This document shows positions 52,641-61,811 of a stretch of DNA of 64,000 nucleotides, one piece after another (the first letter of the stretch is position 1; the number at the start of each line of letters is the position of its first letter). The stretch spans positions 62,001 through 126,000 of the forward strand of contig NZ_JAFKCZ010000009.1 in assembly GCF_017255185.1 (NCBI RefSeq), in the 5' to 3' direction. Under the pieces are notes generated by a model that saw only the letters and a list, made by a program, of their open reading frames with translations, ran no database searches and was not told where the DNA came from. Source of the DNA: Parahaliea mediterranea (GTDB lineage Bacteria > Pseudomonadota > Gammaproteobacteria > Pseudomonadales > Halieaceae). A program made the translations under genes and the position numbers.

Positions 52641-54419
52641 TCAGGTCGCCGGCGGGGTCGACTCGCCTTCTTCCCATGGCTGATTGTTGGTGGAGGCCGT
52701 CCCGCTCCCGTCGTTCTCGGGGGCATCTTCCCCAGCGCCAGTATCGGCGTTCCCGGGCTCCGCTGCCTGGTAACCCAGGGCTTTGGACAGTGCGGGGGAG
52801 TGGATGTCCTCGACGCCGTTCAGGCCCATTTCCCGCAGCATTTGGGTCAGTAGCGGATGGGTTGCCTGGTATTTCAACATGCCGTTGACAATACCTCCAG
52901 CGACGTCGTTGCCGCCACCGGATGCATTTCCGCCGCCGCTGCCAATGGCTCCGAGGCCGTTGACGTCGAATATCTTGATGGACTCGATCTGCTCCGCCGG
53001 CTTGACCGTCTCGCGAATGATTTCGGGCAGGCGCTCGATCAGCGCCAGGCGCACCTGGAGGTCGACCTGCTCGGGGCTCAGGCGGTTTTTCGCCTCGTTG
53101 ATTTTTTCCAGGCCCTCGGCTTCGGCCATGGAGGTCTCGCGGGTCGCCTCGGCTTGCGCGGCGGCTTCGATACGCACGGCTTCGGCCCTGTCCTCGGCGG
53201 CCTGTTTCTCGGCCTCGGCCTGGGTGGTCACCCCGACGGCTTGGGTTTCGGCCTGCTCCGCGGCCTCGATCAGCCGCACCTGCTTGCGACGCTCCGCCTC
53301 GGCGGTCTCGCGCACGGTGGTGACGGCTTCCTCGGCCTTGACAGCGTCGGAGCGCGCCGCGTCGGCCGCGGCCTTGGCGCTGGATTGTTCCTTGGATTTA
53401 TTGGCGATGGCGATATCGCGGTCCTGGCTCGCCAGCTCGATTGCCCGGTCCTTGTCGATTTCCTTCTCGCGGACGGTGCGATCGGCGTCGATGTCACTCT
53501 CGCGCGTGACCCGGTTTTTCTCGATGTTCGCCAGTTGAATCTCGCGATCGGCCTCGATATTGGCCGACTCGCCCTCCTTGCGCCGCTGTGCCGCCGTGGC
53601 CTGGATCTCGGATTGCTGCGCGGCGCGCTGGTTTTCGATCTCGCGCTCCTGGTTGAGGCGGGCGAATTCCTGCTGGCGCGCGATTTCGAAGGACTGGGTT
53701 TCGGTTTCGAGGTTTTTTTGCTCGATGCTGATCCGGGTATCCTGCTCGATATCGTTGCGGGCCTTGCGGCGGGCCTCGGTTTCCTCGGTCAGGCGGGTCA
53801 AGCCCTCGGCGTCGAAGGCATTGTCGGGGTTGAAGAAGTCCTTTGACGTCTGGTCCATGCCGGTCAGGGAGACCGACTCCAGCTCGAGGCCGTTCTTGTC
53901 CAGGTCGCTGGCCCCCGTTGACTGCACTTCCTGGACAAAATTTGCCCGGTTTTCGTGCAGGTCGGTCATGGTCATGCCCGCGGCCACCGAGCGCAACGCG
54001 TCGATGAACTTGCCTTCCACCAACTGCTTCAGCTCATCGGGGTTCATGGTGCGATTGCCCAGGGTCTGGGCGGCGGTGGCGATGGCATCCGCGTTGGGCT
54101 TCACCCGCAGATAGAACTCGGCGGCCACATCCACGCGCATGCGGTCCTTGGTGATCAAGGCCTGTTCATTGGCGCGGCGCACCTCCAGGCGAAGGGTGTT
54201 CATATTCACCCAGATAATTTCGTGCAATACCGGCAACACCACCGCGCCGCCATCCTTGATCACTTTTTCGCCGCCCATGCCGGTGCGGACGAAGGCCTTT
54301 TGCTTGGTGGCCCGGGTGTAGAGCCTGGCGAAAATCAACCCGATGGCGAGGAGGGCGACAAATACCACGCCCGCGACGAGACCAATGGTCCCGAACGATC
54401 CGATAAATCCAGTTTCCAT
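52641..54419 (-). CDS. flotillin-like SPFH-domain membrane protein (YqiK type)
   Basis: A 592-residue membrane scaffold protein. One N-terminal membrane segment (about residues 11-32) is followed by the SPFH domain (about 50-200), a long heptad-like coiled coil rich in Glu/Arg/Ala (about 210-450), a Gly/Asn-rich stretch near 505-520 and an acidic C-terminal tail. This is the flotillin order. Such proteins organise membrane domains and affect fluidity and stress responses. It is the last gene of a three-gene operon with the YqiJ-like (25 bases upstream) and PspA-like genes. Confidence 0.9.
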   Translation of the reverse strand: METGFIGSFGTIGLVAGVVFVALLAIGLIFARLYTRATKQKAFVRTGMGGEKVIKDGGAVVLPVLHEIIWVNMNTLRLEVRRANEQALITKDRMRVDVAAEFYLRVKPNADAIATAAQTLGNRTMNPDELKQLVEGKFIDALRSVAAGMTMTDLHENRANFVQEVQSTGASDLDKNGLELESVSLTGMDQTSKDFFNPDNAFDAEGLTRLTEETEARRKARNDIEQDTRISIEQKNLETETQSFEIARQQEFARLNQEREIENQRAAQQSEIQATAAQRRKEGESANIEADREIQLANIEKNRVTRESDIDADRTVREKEIDKDRAIELASQDRDIAIANKSKEQSSAKAAADAARSDAVKAEEAVTTVRETAEAERRKQVRLIEAAEQAETQAVGVTTQAEAEKQAAEDRAEAVRIEAAAQAEATRETSMAEAEGLEKINEAKNRLSPEQVDLQVRLALIERLPEIIRETVKPAEQIESIKIFDVNGLGAIGSGGGNASGGGNDVAGGIVNGMLKYQATHPLLTQMLREMGLNGVEDIHSPALSKALGYQAAEPGNADTGAGEDAPENDGSGTASTNNQPWEEGESTPPAT

Positions 54420-54444
54420 AGTTGAGTCCTTTTTTCTGGCTTCC

Positions 54445-55113
54445 TTACGCGTCGGGGATAAGCGAACGATCGGGATGTATCGCGACGAACTCCGATCCGT
54501 TCCTGCGAACCAGGAGTACGGTCGTGCCGGCGGGCATAGTGTCCTGTCCGGTATCGGGCCTTACCATAACGAAGTGCGCCTGCCCGAAGCGGTCACTGAG
54601 TTTCGCCTCCGCGGCTTTGTCCCGCGTCGCCACGCCAATGGTGACCGTCGCCGTGGAACCCACGAAATCATCGCTGGATACGCCGCTGGACTCCGCATTG
54701 GGGATGGCCCTCGACCAGAGCGCCGCGGACAGGTGCATGGCCTGCAAGCCGACGATGAACGCCGCGATGGCGGCGACAAGCGCCGGCAGCATCAGCCCGA
54801 ACATATTCAGCATCAGCCCCTGCAGCAGGTAGCCGGTGAGGCCGAAGGCGGTGAGGAACATGATCAACAGCACCAGCACCGGTACCCGGCCGACGCGCAG
54901 CCAGCCGAGTACCCGCGACAGCGCGCCGGACGCTTCGACGTCGCCTGTATCGAGATCGATGTCGGTGTCGAAATCCGGCAGCAGGGAGTCGATGGTGCTG
55001 AAGATCGCCAGGCCGAGGAGGGCGCCGACGCCCTCGAACAGGGCGATCAGCACCATCAAGGCGATAGCGATACCGAAAGGCAGGTTTTCACCCGCGGCGA
55101 TGAACTCCAGCAT
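54445..55113 (-). CDS. YqiJ-like membrane protein with C-terminal OB-fold
   Basis: A 222-residue membrane protein. Three hydrophobic segments (about residues 13-38, 77-102 and 108-126) precede a soluble C-terminal domain of about 75 residues with the beta-rich pattern of the NfeD/YqiJ OB-fold (FVGSTATVTIG, FVMVRPDTG). NfeD-like proteins are regular flotillin partners. Its ATG shares one base with the stop of the PspA-like gene (TGATG), so the two are coupled. Confidence 0.85.
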   Translation of the reverse strand: MLEFIAAGENLPFGIAIALMVLIALFEGVGALLGLAIFSTIDSLLPDFDTDIDLDTGDVEASGALSRVLGWLRVGRVPVLVLLIMFLTAFGLTGYLLQGLMLNMFGLMLPALVAAIAAFIVGLQAMHLSAALWSRAIPNAESSGVSSDDFVGSTATVTIGVATRDKAAEAKLSDRFGQAHFVMVRPDTGQDTMPAGTTVLLVRRNGSEFVAIHPDRSLIPDA

Positions 55114-55784
55114 CAGTCATTGGTGTCTTGTTTGAACTGCGCCAGCCGCTCGCGAATGCGGTTCTTGCGGGCCAGCTCTTCCAGCTCGGCAAGTTTGGCC
55201 GGGTCTGTGCTGCGCACCGACCCCGCGGCGCCGGTCGCGGCCGACGCCACCCGGTCGAAGGCATCGCTGGCCTTCTCCACCGCCGCTTCGACATTGCCGG
55301 TGCCGGGAGCCTGGGTATTGACGGTTTGGCCCTGTGCGGCCCTGGCCGCCTTGATGATCTGTTCCGCCTCGGCTTCCATTTCCCGCTTGCGGCCCTGCAA
55401 GGCCCGGATATAGTTTTCCAGTTCGGCCTCTTCGGCACCGTACTCGGAGATACTGGATTCGAGAATCGGCAATTGCGCCTCGACATCGAGCTGCGTGGCG
55501 GCCGCCGCCTCGGCCAGGTCCTCGCGATGCTCGGCGAGCGCCAGCCTGATCTGCTCGCTGAGCTCCTCATGGCGCTCACGCTCCGAGGCGAGGCGTTGCG
55601 AGGCATTGTGCCGGCGTGCGATGACCTCGCCGAGCTGCTTGCGCACATCATCGGTGGCGCTGTCTATCTCGCGAATTGCCTCTCTCATCACCACTTCGGG
55701 GGCGGCGGATTCGGCCCGGTCCACGGCCAGATTAACGCTGCCGGAGATGATGCGCGATACCCGCGCGAACAGTCCTTCTGACAT
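55113..55784 (-). CDS. PspA/IM30-family membrane-stress protein
   Basis: A 223-residue mostly helical, ESCRT-III-like protein. The N-terminal amphipathic helix is GLFARVSRIISGSVNLAV, and a long charged coiled coil (about 25-150) follows. Ala/Thr/Gly-rich segments and a short C-terminal helix complete it. PspA proteins bind and mend the inner membrane. It is the first gene of the flotillin operon and has a good promoter 36-63 bases upstream. Confidence 0.85.
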   Translation of the reverse strand: MSEGLFARVSRIISGSVNLAVDRAESAAPEVVMREAIREIDSATDDVRKQLGEVIARRHNASQRLASERERHEELSEQIRLALAEHREDLAEAAAATQLDVEAQLPILESSISEYGAEEAELENYIRALQGRKREMEAEAEQIIKAARAAQGQTVNTQAPGTGNVEAAVEKASDAFDRVASAATGAAGSVRSTDPAKLAELEELARKNRIRERLAQFKQDTND

Positions 55785-55819
55785 CCCTGTGATCCTCTTC
55801 CAATGAGTCGGATCTATTA

Positions 55820-55847
55820 TCTATATGCAGACCGCGTGTATTGTCAA
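55820..55847 (-). promoter_or_regulatory. sigma-70-type promoter of the PspA/YqiJ/flotillin operon
   Basis: On the minus strand there is a perfect -35 box, TTGACA (55847-55842). After a 16-base spacer comes TATAGA (55825-55820) as -10; TAGATA two bases further on is an alternative at an 18-base spacing. The PspA-like gene starts at 55784. Confidence 0.6.
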
Positions 55848-55939
55848 CAACAGATTCGTTCAAGTGGCGGGTATCGATGCCCAGTACCGGCCTTGGACGT
55901 GCGAAGTTGAAGGCACGATAAAACGGTGCGCAGAACCCG

Positions 55940-57184
55940 TTATTCAACCCTGCGATCCTTGCCGCTGCGCGCCCGCACCCGGTTCTCGGTCTGCACGTAA
56001 ATGCTGTCGGTCGTGGCCATGCTGGAATGCCCCAAATCCTCCGAAAGGTCCTTGAGCGCCCGCCCGCGTTCCACCTCCATGCTGGCGCCGGTGTGCCGCA
56101 GCCAGTGGGTGGAGGCTTCCTTGAGCTTGCGCGCGTTGTCCTCGCCGTGGTCGCGCTTCATTTCGTCGTAGGCGCGGTCGAGGACGCCCTGGACGATGCG
56201 GGCCAGCTGGCGGGCGGTCATGCCGCCCTGGCCGCGGATTTTCTCGACAATGGGGAAGTTTTCACCGGCGGCGGGCAGGGCGCTCAGGCCCCGGTAGGCG
56301 CGGTAGCGCTTCAGGTAGTCGATAAAACTCGGGGGGACGGTGATATCGCGTAACTTGCGCCCCTTGCCGAAGATTTTGAGCCACCAGTTGCCCTCGGAAT
56401 CCTGCCAGAAGTGACTCATCACCGGGGACCAGTTCCGGCGCTCCGAGAGCTCTGAAATCCGCAGAAACAAGGTCTTCAGGGCACAAATGACGAACAGGCT
56501 GCGCTCGTGAACCGGGTCTTCATCGGCCATCCGGTGCGCGACCTTGAATACATAGTCCCACTGGGCCTCGGTCAGCCGCCGGATCTCCTTGACCTGGGCG
56601 TCGCGGATAAAATGCCGGCAATCGGACTTGGCGATCTGTGCCGGATTGCCGTAGAGGTACTCCTCATTCATCAGGTACTTGTAGAAGGCGATGATGGACG
56701 TGAAGGTCGCGCTTAATGTTTGTTGCGAGGGCCGGTACTTCTTCTTGTCCGGGGGCGTGTCGGTGGCCAGGCTCTTTTTGGGCAATTTGAGCCGAAAGGG
56801 GGCCCAGGCCTCGTTTTGGACATAACAGCCATTGTTGAGCTTGAACTTCTCATGGCTGGCCAGGCAAATCCAGGAAACCGGCGGTTGCCAGCAAAAATCG
56901 GCGTAGTCGAGAATGTCCGACTTGCGCAGCTGGTCCATGGGCCTGGCCTTGATCAGGAAGGTCCATAACAGGAAACGCTCGGTTTCATTGCGAAAGCGTA
57001 TAAAGGTATGCTCGGATTTGTTGCGGCCGGTGTATTCGAGAAATTCGCGGCCCCAGTGCCAGTGGGCGAGCCACCAGGGTTCGCCGGACTCCAGGAAGGC
57101 CTTCAGCTCCGGGTAGTCGCCGAAGCTGAAATGCTTGAGCGCCTCATGGGTGGGGTAGAGTGGGACCGGTTTCGGAGTTGCCAT
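55940..57184 (-). CDS. lone tyrosine recombinase (phage-integrase family)
   Basis: A 414-residue site-specific recombinase. The N-terminal part (about residues 1-200) looks like a core-binding domain. The catalytic domain has Arg in LFLRISELSERR, Lys in IFGKGRKLRD, HWLRHTGAS (His-x-x-Arg), LGHSSMATT (second His) and the nucleophile Tyr in DSIYVQTE, so the enzyme appears complete. No excisionase, transposase or phage gene accompanies it, and no att-like repeats could be identified by eye. ATG 57184 is chosen because the upstream frame (to 57316) has no family-like sequence. It may mark an old integration or have a housekeeping-type role. Confidence 0.85.
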   Translation of the reverse strand: MATPKPVPLYPTHEALKHFSFGDYPELKAFLESGEPWWLAHWHWGREFLEYTGRNKSEHTFIRFRNETERFLLWTFLIKARPMDQLRKSDILDYADFCWQPPVSWICLASHEKFKLNNGCYVQNEAWAPFRLKLPKKSLATDTPPDKKKYRPSQQTLSATFTSIIAFYKYLMNEEYLYGNPAQIAKSDCRHFIRDAQVKEIRRLTEAQWDYVFKVAHRMADEDPVHERSLFVICALKTLFLRISELSERRNWSPVMSHFWQDSEGNWWLKIFGKGRKLRDITVPPSFIDYLKRYRAYRGLSALPAAGENFPIVEKIRGQGGMTARQLARIVQGVLDRAYDEMKRDHGEDNARKLKEASTHWLRHTGASMEVERGRALKDLSEDLGHSSMATTDSIYVQTENRVRARSGKDRRVE

Positions 57185-57549
57185 CAGTGAAGCCTTTTGC
57201 AACGGGCCAAAAAGTGCGCGAACACGTCGGAGACGCGGGGTATTCACGGTATTATCACAATATTGGCCGGAAGTGACCACCTGCGGCAAGGGAGCTGCCC
57301 ATGCCGCATTGCACAAATTTTAACCGCCAAGTGGGTGATACCGCCGCAAGGAGCGCGCTGGAGCGCCCGCCAAGGGGGGAACTCGATTCCGGTGCGGGTG
57401 CGATATCCCCAGATGTAATCCGGTCGTTGAAATTCGACTGGGGGAAAAAGGCGGTTCGATTGTCCCCCATATATCGGCGGATAATAGTATAGGGGCGGAT
57501 AAGCCGTCCCAGACGCCGGCGGAGTGCGGGAATTGAAGAAGAAAGCATT
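57185..57549. promoter_or_regulatory. divergent region between recombinase and ECF sigma genes
   Basis: These 365 bases hold no convincing gene; a 63-codon frame at 57301-57492 looks random. GGCGGATAA occurs at 57476-57484 and 57494-57502, spaced 18 bases start to start, within 75 bases of the ECF gene start. A weak promoter-like pair, TTGTCC (57460-57465) and TAATAG (57482-57487), overlaps the first repeat. Confidence 0.45.
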
Positions 57550-58137
57550 GTGAGGCGCGGACCAGCGATGAGCCCCGGGCGGTCGGCGGTGTCCCAGGCC
57601 TACCTGCAGCACAGGAATATACTGAGAAAATTCCTGGCGCGTTTCCTGCCGGACCCTCGCGACGTCGAAGATGTCTCGCAGGAGGCCTACCTGCGCGCCT
57701 ACGAATCCGAGCGGGGACAGGCGGTGCGTTCGCCAAAGGCCTTTCTGTTCCGGGTGGCGCGCAATGTGGCGCTGAACGAGTTGTCACGCAAGGCGCGTGC
57801 GCTGACCGACTATATCGAGGATGCGGCCGGCGATAGCGAGCCCCGTGGAGCGCATACACTCGAGGAGACGGTGCACAGTGAGCAGCGCCTGGCGCTGTTC
57901 TGTCGCGCGGCCTCCCGCCTCCCGCCGCAGTGCCGCCGGGCATTTCTGATGCGCAAGGTTTACGGTTATTCCCATCGCGAGATCGCCGAGTCGCTCGGCG
58001 TGTCGACCAGTACCGTGGAGAAGCACGTTGCGACCGGCCTCTATCGTTGTGCGCAGTTCATGGCGGCGATGGATGGCGAGATTGGCGATAGGGCAGGGGA
58101 TGTGAGACAGCTCAAGGGTGGTAGCGGCCATGGTTGA
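57550..58137 (+). CDS. ECF sigma factor (FecI-like)
   Basis: A 195-residue extracytoplasmic-function sigma factor. Region 2 is at about residues 18-85 (RDVEDVSQEAYLRAYE, and RVARNVALNELSRK for core binding and -10 contact). Region 4 is at about 125-180 (LPPQCRRAFLMRKVYGYSH, then IAESLGVSTSTVEKHV as the -35-binding helix-turn-helix). The start may be GTG 57550 or ATG 57568. It overlaps the FecR-like gene by 8 bases and should direct transcription of the receptor cassette when the substrate is sensed outside. Confidence 0.9.
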   Translation: MRRGPAMSPGRSAVSQAYLQHRNILRKFLARFLPDPRDVEDVSQEAYLRAYESERGQAVRSPKAFLFRVARNVALNELSRKARALTDYIEDAAGDSEPRGAHTLEETVHSEQRLALFCRAASRLPPQCRRAFLMRKVYGYSHREIAESLGVSTSTVEKHVATGLYRCAQFMAAMDGEIGDRAGDVRQLKGGSGHG

Positions 58138-59119
58138 TCAACACGGCTTCGGACAGTCGGATGTCGACAAGGAGGCCTGCGCCTGGATCGCGCAGTTCGA
58201 CGGCGAAGAACCCACCGCCGCGGATCTCGAGGCATTCCGCGAATGGATCAACCGCAGCCCCCGGCACCGCGAGGCCATGGAGCGTTTGTCGCTGCTGTGG
58301 GGGGAGATGAATGTGTTGACCGAGCTGGCTGTTCCGCCGCGCCCCCGGCCGCGGCCACGGCTTTTCCTGCCCGCGATGCTCGCCACGGTCGCGATGGCGC
58401 TGGTGGTTGCTATTGGCGTGTTGTGGGTGAGCGGAGGAGCGGGGCCGGGGACGGACCTCTATGCAACCGCCGTTGGTGAACAGCGCACCGTCGCGCTGCC
58501 GGACGGCTCGCTGGTACAGCTCAACACCGCATCCCGGGTTCGGGTCAATTACGACGATCAAGCCCGGGCACTGCACCTACTGGCCGGCGAAGCCTACTTT
58601 GATGTGCGTCACGATGCCTCCCGTCCTTTCCTGGTGCACGTGAATGGCAGAACCGTGCGCGCTGTCGGTACCGCCTTCTCCGTGCGCAAGGGCCCCGAAT
58701 CGATCGAGGTGCTGGTCACGGACGGCGTGGTGGAGCTGGCGGAGCGCAACACCGGCGGCATGCTCCCGGCCTCTGGCCGGAAGTTGCTAGGTACCGTGAA
58801 GCGCGGCCAGCGAGTGCGCCTGACACAGCAACTGGAGCCGGCCGAGGCGGTCAGCGACGAGGAAGTGGCGCGCGAGCTGGCCTGGCGCGACGGCATGCTG
58901 TCTTTCGCGGGAGAGCCGCTTGCCCTGGTGATTGAAGAGGTTGGCCGGTATTCCGATGTCCGCATCGTCATCGAGGACAGCGCTTTGAGCAACATGCGCA
59001 TTGGCGGCTATTTTCGCGCGGGAGATACCGCGGGCCTTCTCGATACGCTGGAAAGCGGGTTCCCCATTGATGTCGATCGCGCCGACAACGGCACCGTGCG
59101 ACTGCGCAGCCGGAAATGA
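58130..59119 (+). CDS. FecR-like transmembrane anti-sigma regulator
   Basis: A 329-residue inner-membrane regulator. The N-terminal cytoplasmic part (residues 1-65, with WINRSPRHREAMERL) is the FecR_N type that binds the sigma factor. A proline/arginine stretch leads into one membrane helix (about 79-100). The periplasmic FecR domain follows (about 108-205, LPDGSLVQLNTASRV), and then a small C-terminal domain that receives the signal from the receptor's STN domain. It overlaps the sigma gene at its start and the receptor gene at its end (ATGA). Confidence 0.9.
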   Translation: MVDQHGFGQSDVDKEACAWIAQFDGEEPTAADLEAFREWINRSPRHREAMERLSLLWGEMNVLTELAVPPRPRPRPRLFLPAMLATVAMALVVAIGVLWVSGGAGPGTDLYATAVGEQRTVALPDGSLVQLNTASRVRVNYDDQARALHLLAGEAYFDVRHDASRPFLVHVNGRTVRAVGTAFSVRKGPESIEVLVTDGVVELAERNTGGMLPASGRKLLGTVKRGQRVRLTQQLEPAEAVSDEEVARELAWRDGMLSFAGEPLALVIEEVGRYSDVRIVIEDSALSNMRIGGYFRAGDTAGLLDTLESGFPIDVDRADNGTVRLRSRK

Positions 59120-61779
59120 CCGACACCGGAAACTGCCGCATTGGCATGGGGGTTTTTGCGCGCCCCGCTGTCCTATTCCCTGAGCAGACCCGCGGGGTAT
59201 TGCTGTCGCTGCTGGCGTGGATGCTGTTGTTTCTGTTCGCGGGCACCGGCAGTAGCGGTGTGATGGCGCAGGAACCCGAACGCTTTCATCTCGAGCTGCC
59301 GGCGCAGGGCCTCGACCAATCATTAAAAGGCCTGGCTGAAACTGCTGGCGTACAGACCCTGTTCCCGTTTGATGCAATCAGTGCGCTTGAGGCGCCGGCA
59401 TTACACGGGGCCTATACCACCGCGGAGGCCCTTGAGGCGCTGCTCGTCAATACCGGTTTTGAAGGCCGGATCAACGATAACGGGGTCATTGTGGTGCGCC
59501 GGACGGCGGCCGCGGACCGCAAGCAATTGGACGAGCAAATGATAACAGGATCGAATGAGGGGAAGGGGCAATCGGCGCGTTCGCGCGGATTCCTGCTGAC
59601 GGCACTGGCGGCTTTCTTCAGCAGCGGCACGGTGGCGCAGGAGGGCGTGTCGGATGGCCCGCGGATGCTGGAAGAGGTCATCGTAACGGCGACCCGCCGG
59701 GAAACCGGTATCCAGGATACCGCCCTGTCCATCAATGCCATTAGCGGAAACGACCTGGGCCAGAACGTGTATACCAACGCCGCCCAGATTCTCGACGCCG
59801 TCCCCGGCGTTACTGCGTTCAACTCGGGGCCCTCGAGCAACCGCGTGATTATCCGCAATATCGCCACTTCCACACAGGAGGCCGGCGGGGAAACCACCGC
59901 GACCTACCTGGATGATTTTGCCGTGTCCGGCACGGGGACCAGCGCACCGCCGCTACGGCTGGTGGATATGAACCGCGTGGAAGTACTGAAAGGCCCGCAG
60001 GGCACGCTGTTCGGCCGCAGCGCAATGGGCGGCATCATCCGTTATATCACCAACAAGCCCGATTTCAATGGCCTCGCCGGTGGGATCAAGGGTTATATGT
60101 CCGCCACCGAAGATGGCGGTGACAATTACGGCGGATCTGGCTATGTCAACCTGCCCCTGGGCGATACGCTTGCCGTGCGCGCGGTTGGCTACAGCTACCA
60201 GCACGACGGGTTTATCGACAATGTAGAACTCGGTCGTGACGATATCAATGAAGAGGATACCGTGGGCGGGCGCCTGGCATTGCGTTGGGAACCCACGGAA
60301 GCGCTCACCACGGACCTTGTCTACCTCCACCAGTCCATTGACTCGGGCGCCAACTGGACCACGACGATTCGTTCGCCGGCGGCGGATCCCAACGGCGCCA
60401 TTACCCCGGTGAACCCGGCTAAGCGCCAGGCGATTGGCGGAGTGATCTCGGAGATCAATAGCGAATACGATATTATCAACCTGGATATCGAGTACCGCTT
60501 TGACAATGTCACCGCGAAGCTGATCGCCACCCATACCGAAGAATCGTGGAATATGGTTTTCGATCAACGTGAATTCGTCGGTGTCACCAATGGCTGTGTT
60601 TGCGATGGCACCGAGGGCCCGACAAACAGAGACACAGACACTGACATTCTGGAGTTGCGCCTGGTCTCCAGCGGGGGAGGCCGCCTGGACTGGATTGCCG
60701 GCGCCTACTATGAAGATGTGCGCGCTGAAACCAGCCAGAAAATCGTATACACCGGTAGCGGCGACAGCATTTTTGGATTCCTGCCGGTCGTCGACGGCGA
60801 TATCGCCATTGACAGCTTCGAGGAAAGACCCAGTAGCGAGCGCGCGCTGTATGGCGAGCTGGGATGGGCCTTTACCGACGCCACGCGTCTGACGGTGGGC
60901 TACCGCCGCTCTGACGTGGAATTTGCGACAACCTTCACCAAGACCGACGGTTTTTTCTTGCAAATGGATGGCACCGCGGCAATCCGCGGTATCAAGTTCG
61001 CGACACAGGAGGACGTCAACACCTACAAAGTGTCGCTGGAGCACGCTGTTCACGACGACCTGATGGCCTACTTTACAGCGGCATCGGGCTATCGCCGCGG
61101 TGGCTTCAACCAGCCGACGGCAATCAGTCCTTTCAGCACCTATGACTCCGATTCGCTTTGGAGCTACGAGCTGGGTGTAAAAAGCAGCTGGCTCGACGGC
61201 CGCCTGGTGGCCAATGCCGCGCTTTTCTTTCTCGACTGGGACGATATTCAGCTTGTGGTGCAGGACCCCACGACATTTGCGCGCGCCACACAGAACGCGG
61301 GCGCGGCGGAAATTCCGGGGTTTGAATTCAGTGTTGCCGCCCAGCTGACCCCGAGCCTCGATGTCACCCTCGCCGGTTCGCTGACGCGACCGGAGCTGCA
61401 GGAGGACGTGCCCGGAGGCGTTTCCGGTAAGGCCGGAGACACGCTTCCCGGTGCCGCCGAGGAACAATTCAGTATCAGCGCGAATTACAACCGCCCTTTG
61501 AGAGGTGGCTTTGACCTTTACGGCTCGCTGATTTACCGCTATGTCGGCGATCGACTCAACGACTTCAATACCGACCTGGATGTCGCCCTGGGCGATTACG
61601 ACCTGATGGACCTGAATGTGGGTCTGCACAGCGTGAAGGGTTACAGTATCGGCCTGTTTGCTCACAACCTGCTGGATGAGGCCGTCACCTATGCCATCGA
61701 CCGTCAGGGTGCGTACTTTGAGCAAGTTCCCACTAATCCTCCGCGCACCGTCGGCGTCAACATCAGTTATGACTTCTAG
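59116..61779 (+). CDS. FecA-type TonB-dependent receptor with STN signalling domain and an internal signal-peptide-like segment
   Basis: An 887-residue transducing receptor. Residues 1-51 form a signal peptide (ending Val-Met-Ala) and residues about 55-129 the STN domain that signals to FecR. An 18-residue hydrophobic stretch at 158-175, ending Thr-Val-Ala-Gln, then looks like a second signal-peptide end just before the TonB box LEEVIVTATRR (185-195). The plug has RVEVLKGPQGTLFGRSAMGG. The barrel ends in Ser-Tyr-Asp-Phe. The extra hydrophobic piece suggests that an STN module was fused in front of a complete receptor precursor. It overlaps the FecR-like stop by four bases. Imported substrate unknown; two hydrolase genes follow. 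Confidence 0.9.
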   Translation: MTDTGNCRIGMGVFARPAVLFPEQTRGVLLSLLAWMLLFLFAGTGSSGVMAQEPERFHLELPAQGLDQSLKGLAETAGVQTLFPFDAISALEAPALHGAYTTAEALEALLVNTGFEGRINDNGVIVVRRTAAADRKQLDEQMITGSNEGKGQSARSRGFLLTALAAFFSSGTVAQEGVSDGPRMLEEVIVTATRRETGIQDTALSINAISGNDLGQNVYTNAAQILDAVPGVTAFNSGPSSNRVIIRNIATSTQEAGGETTATYLDDFAVSGTGTSAPPLRLVDMNRVEVLKGPQGTLFGRSAMGGIIRYITNKPDFNGLAGGIKGYMSATEDGGDNYGGSGYVNLPLGDTLAVRAVGYSYQHDGFIDNVELGRDDINEEDTVGGRLALRWEPTEALTTDLVYLHQSIDSGANWTTTIRSPAADPNGAITPVNPAKRQAIGGVISEINSEYDIINLDIEYRFDNVTAKLIATHTEESWNMVFDQREFVGVTNGCVCDGTEGPTNRDTDTDILELRLVSSGGGRLDWIAGAYYEDVRAETSQKIVYTGSGDSIFGFLPVVDGDIAIDSFEERPSSERALYGELGWAFTDATRLTVGYRRSDVEFATTFTKTDGFFLQMDGTAAIRGIKFATQEDVNTYKVSLEHAVHDDLMAYFTAASGYRRGGFNQPTAISPFSTYDSDSLWSYELGVKSSWLDGRLVANAALFFLDWDDIQLVVQDPTTFARATQNAGAAEIPGFEFSVAAQLTPSLDVTLAGSLTRPELQEDVPGGVSGKAGDTLPGAAEEQFSISANYNRPLRGGFDLYGSLIYRYVGDRLNDFNTDLDVALGDYDLMDLNVGLHSVKGYSIGLFAHNLLDEAVTYAIDRQGAYFEQVPTNPPRTVGVNISYDF

Positions 61780-61811
61780 CGGCTTGCACACGGCCTAGGC
61801 AATTGGACTTA

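Noticed and set aside
57301-57492. A 63-codon frame upstream of the ECF sigma gene
   Set aside because: There is no ribosome site or family resemblance, and it overlaps the promoter repeats.
59953-61791. Long minus-strand frame opposite the STN receptor (612 codons)
   Set aside because: It is the shadow of the receptor reading frame; the composition is not protein-like.
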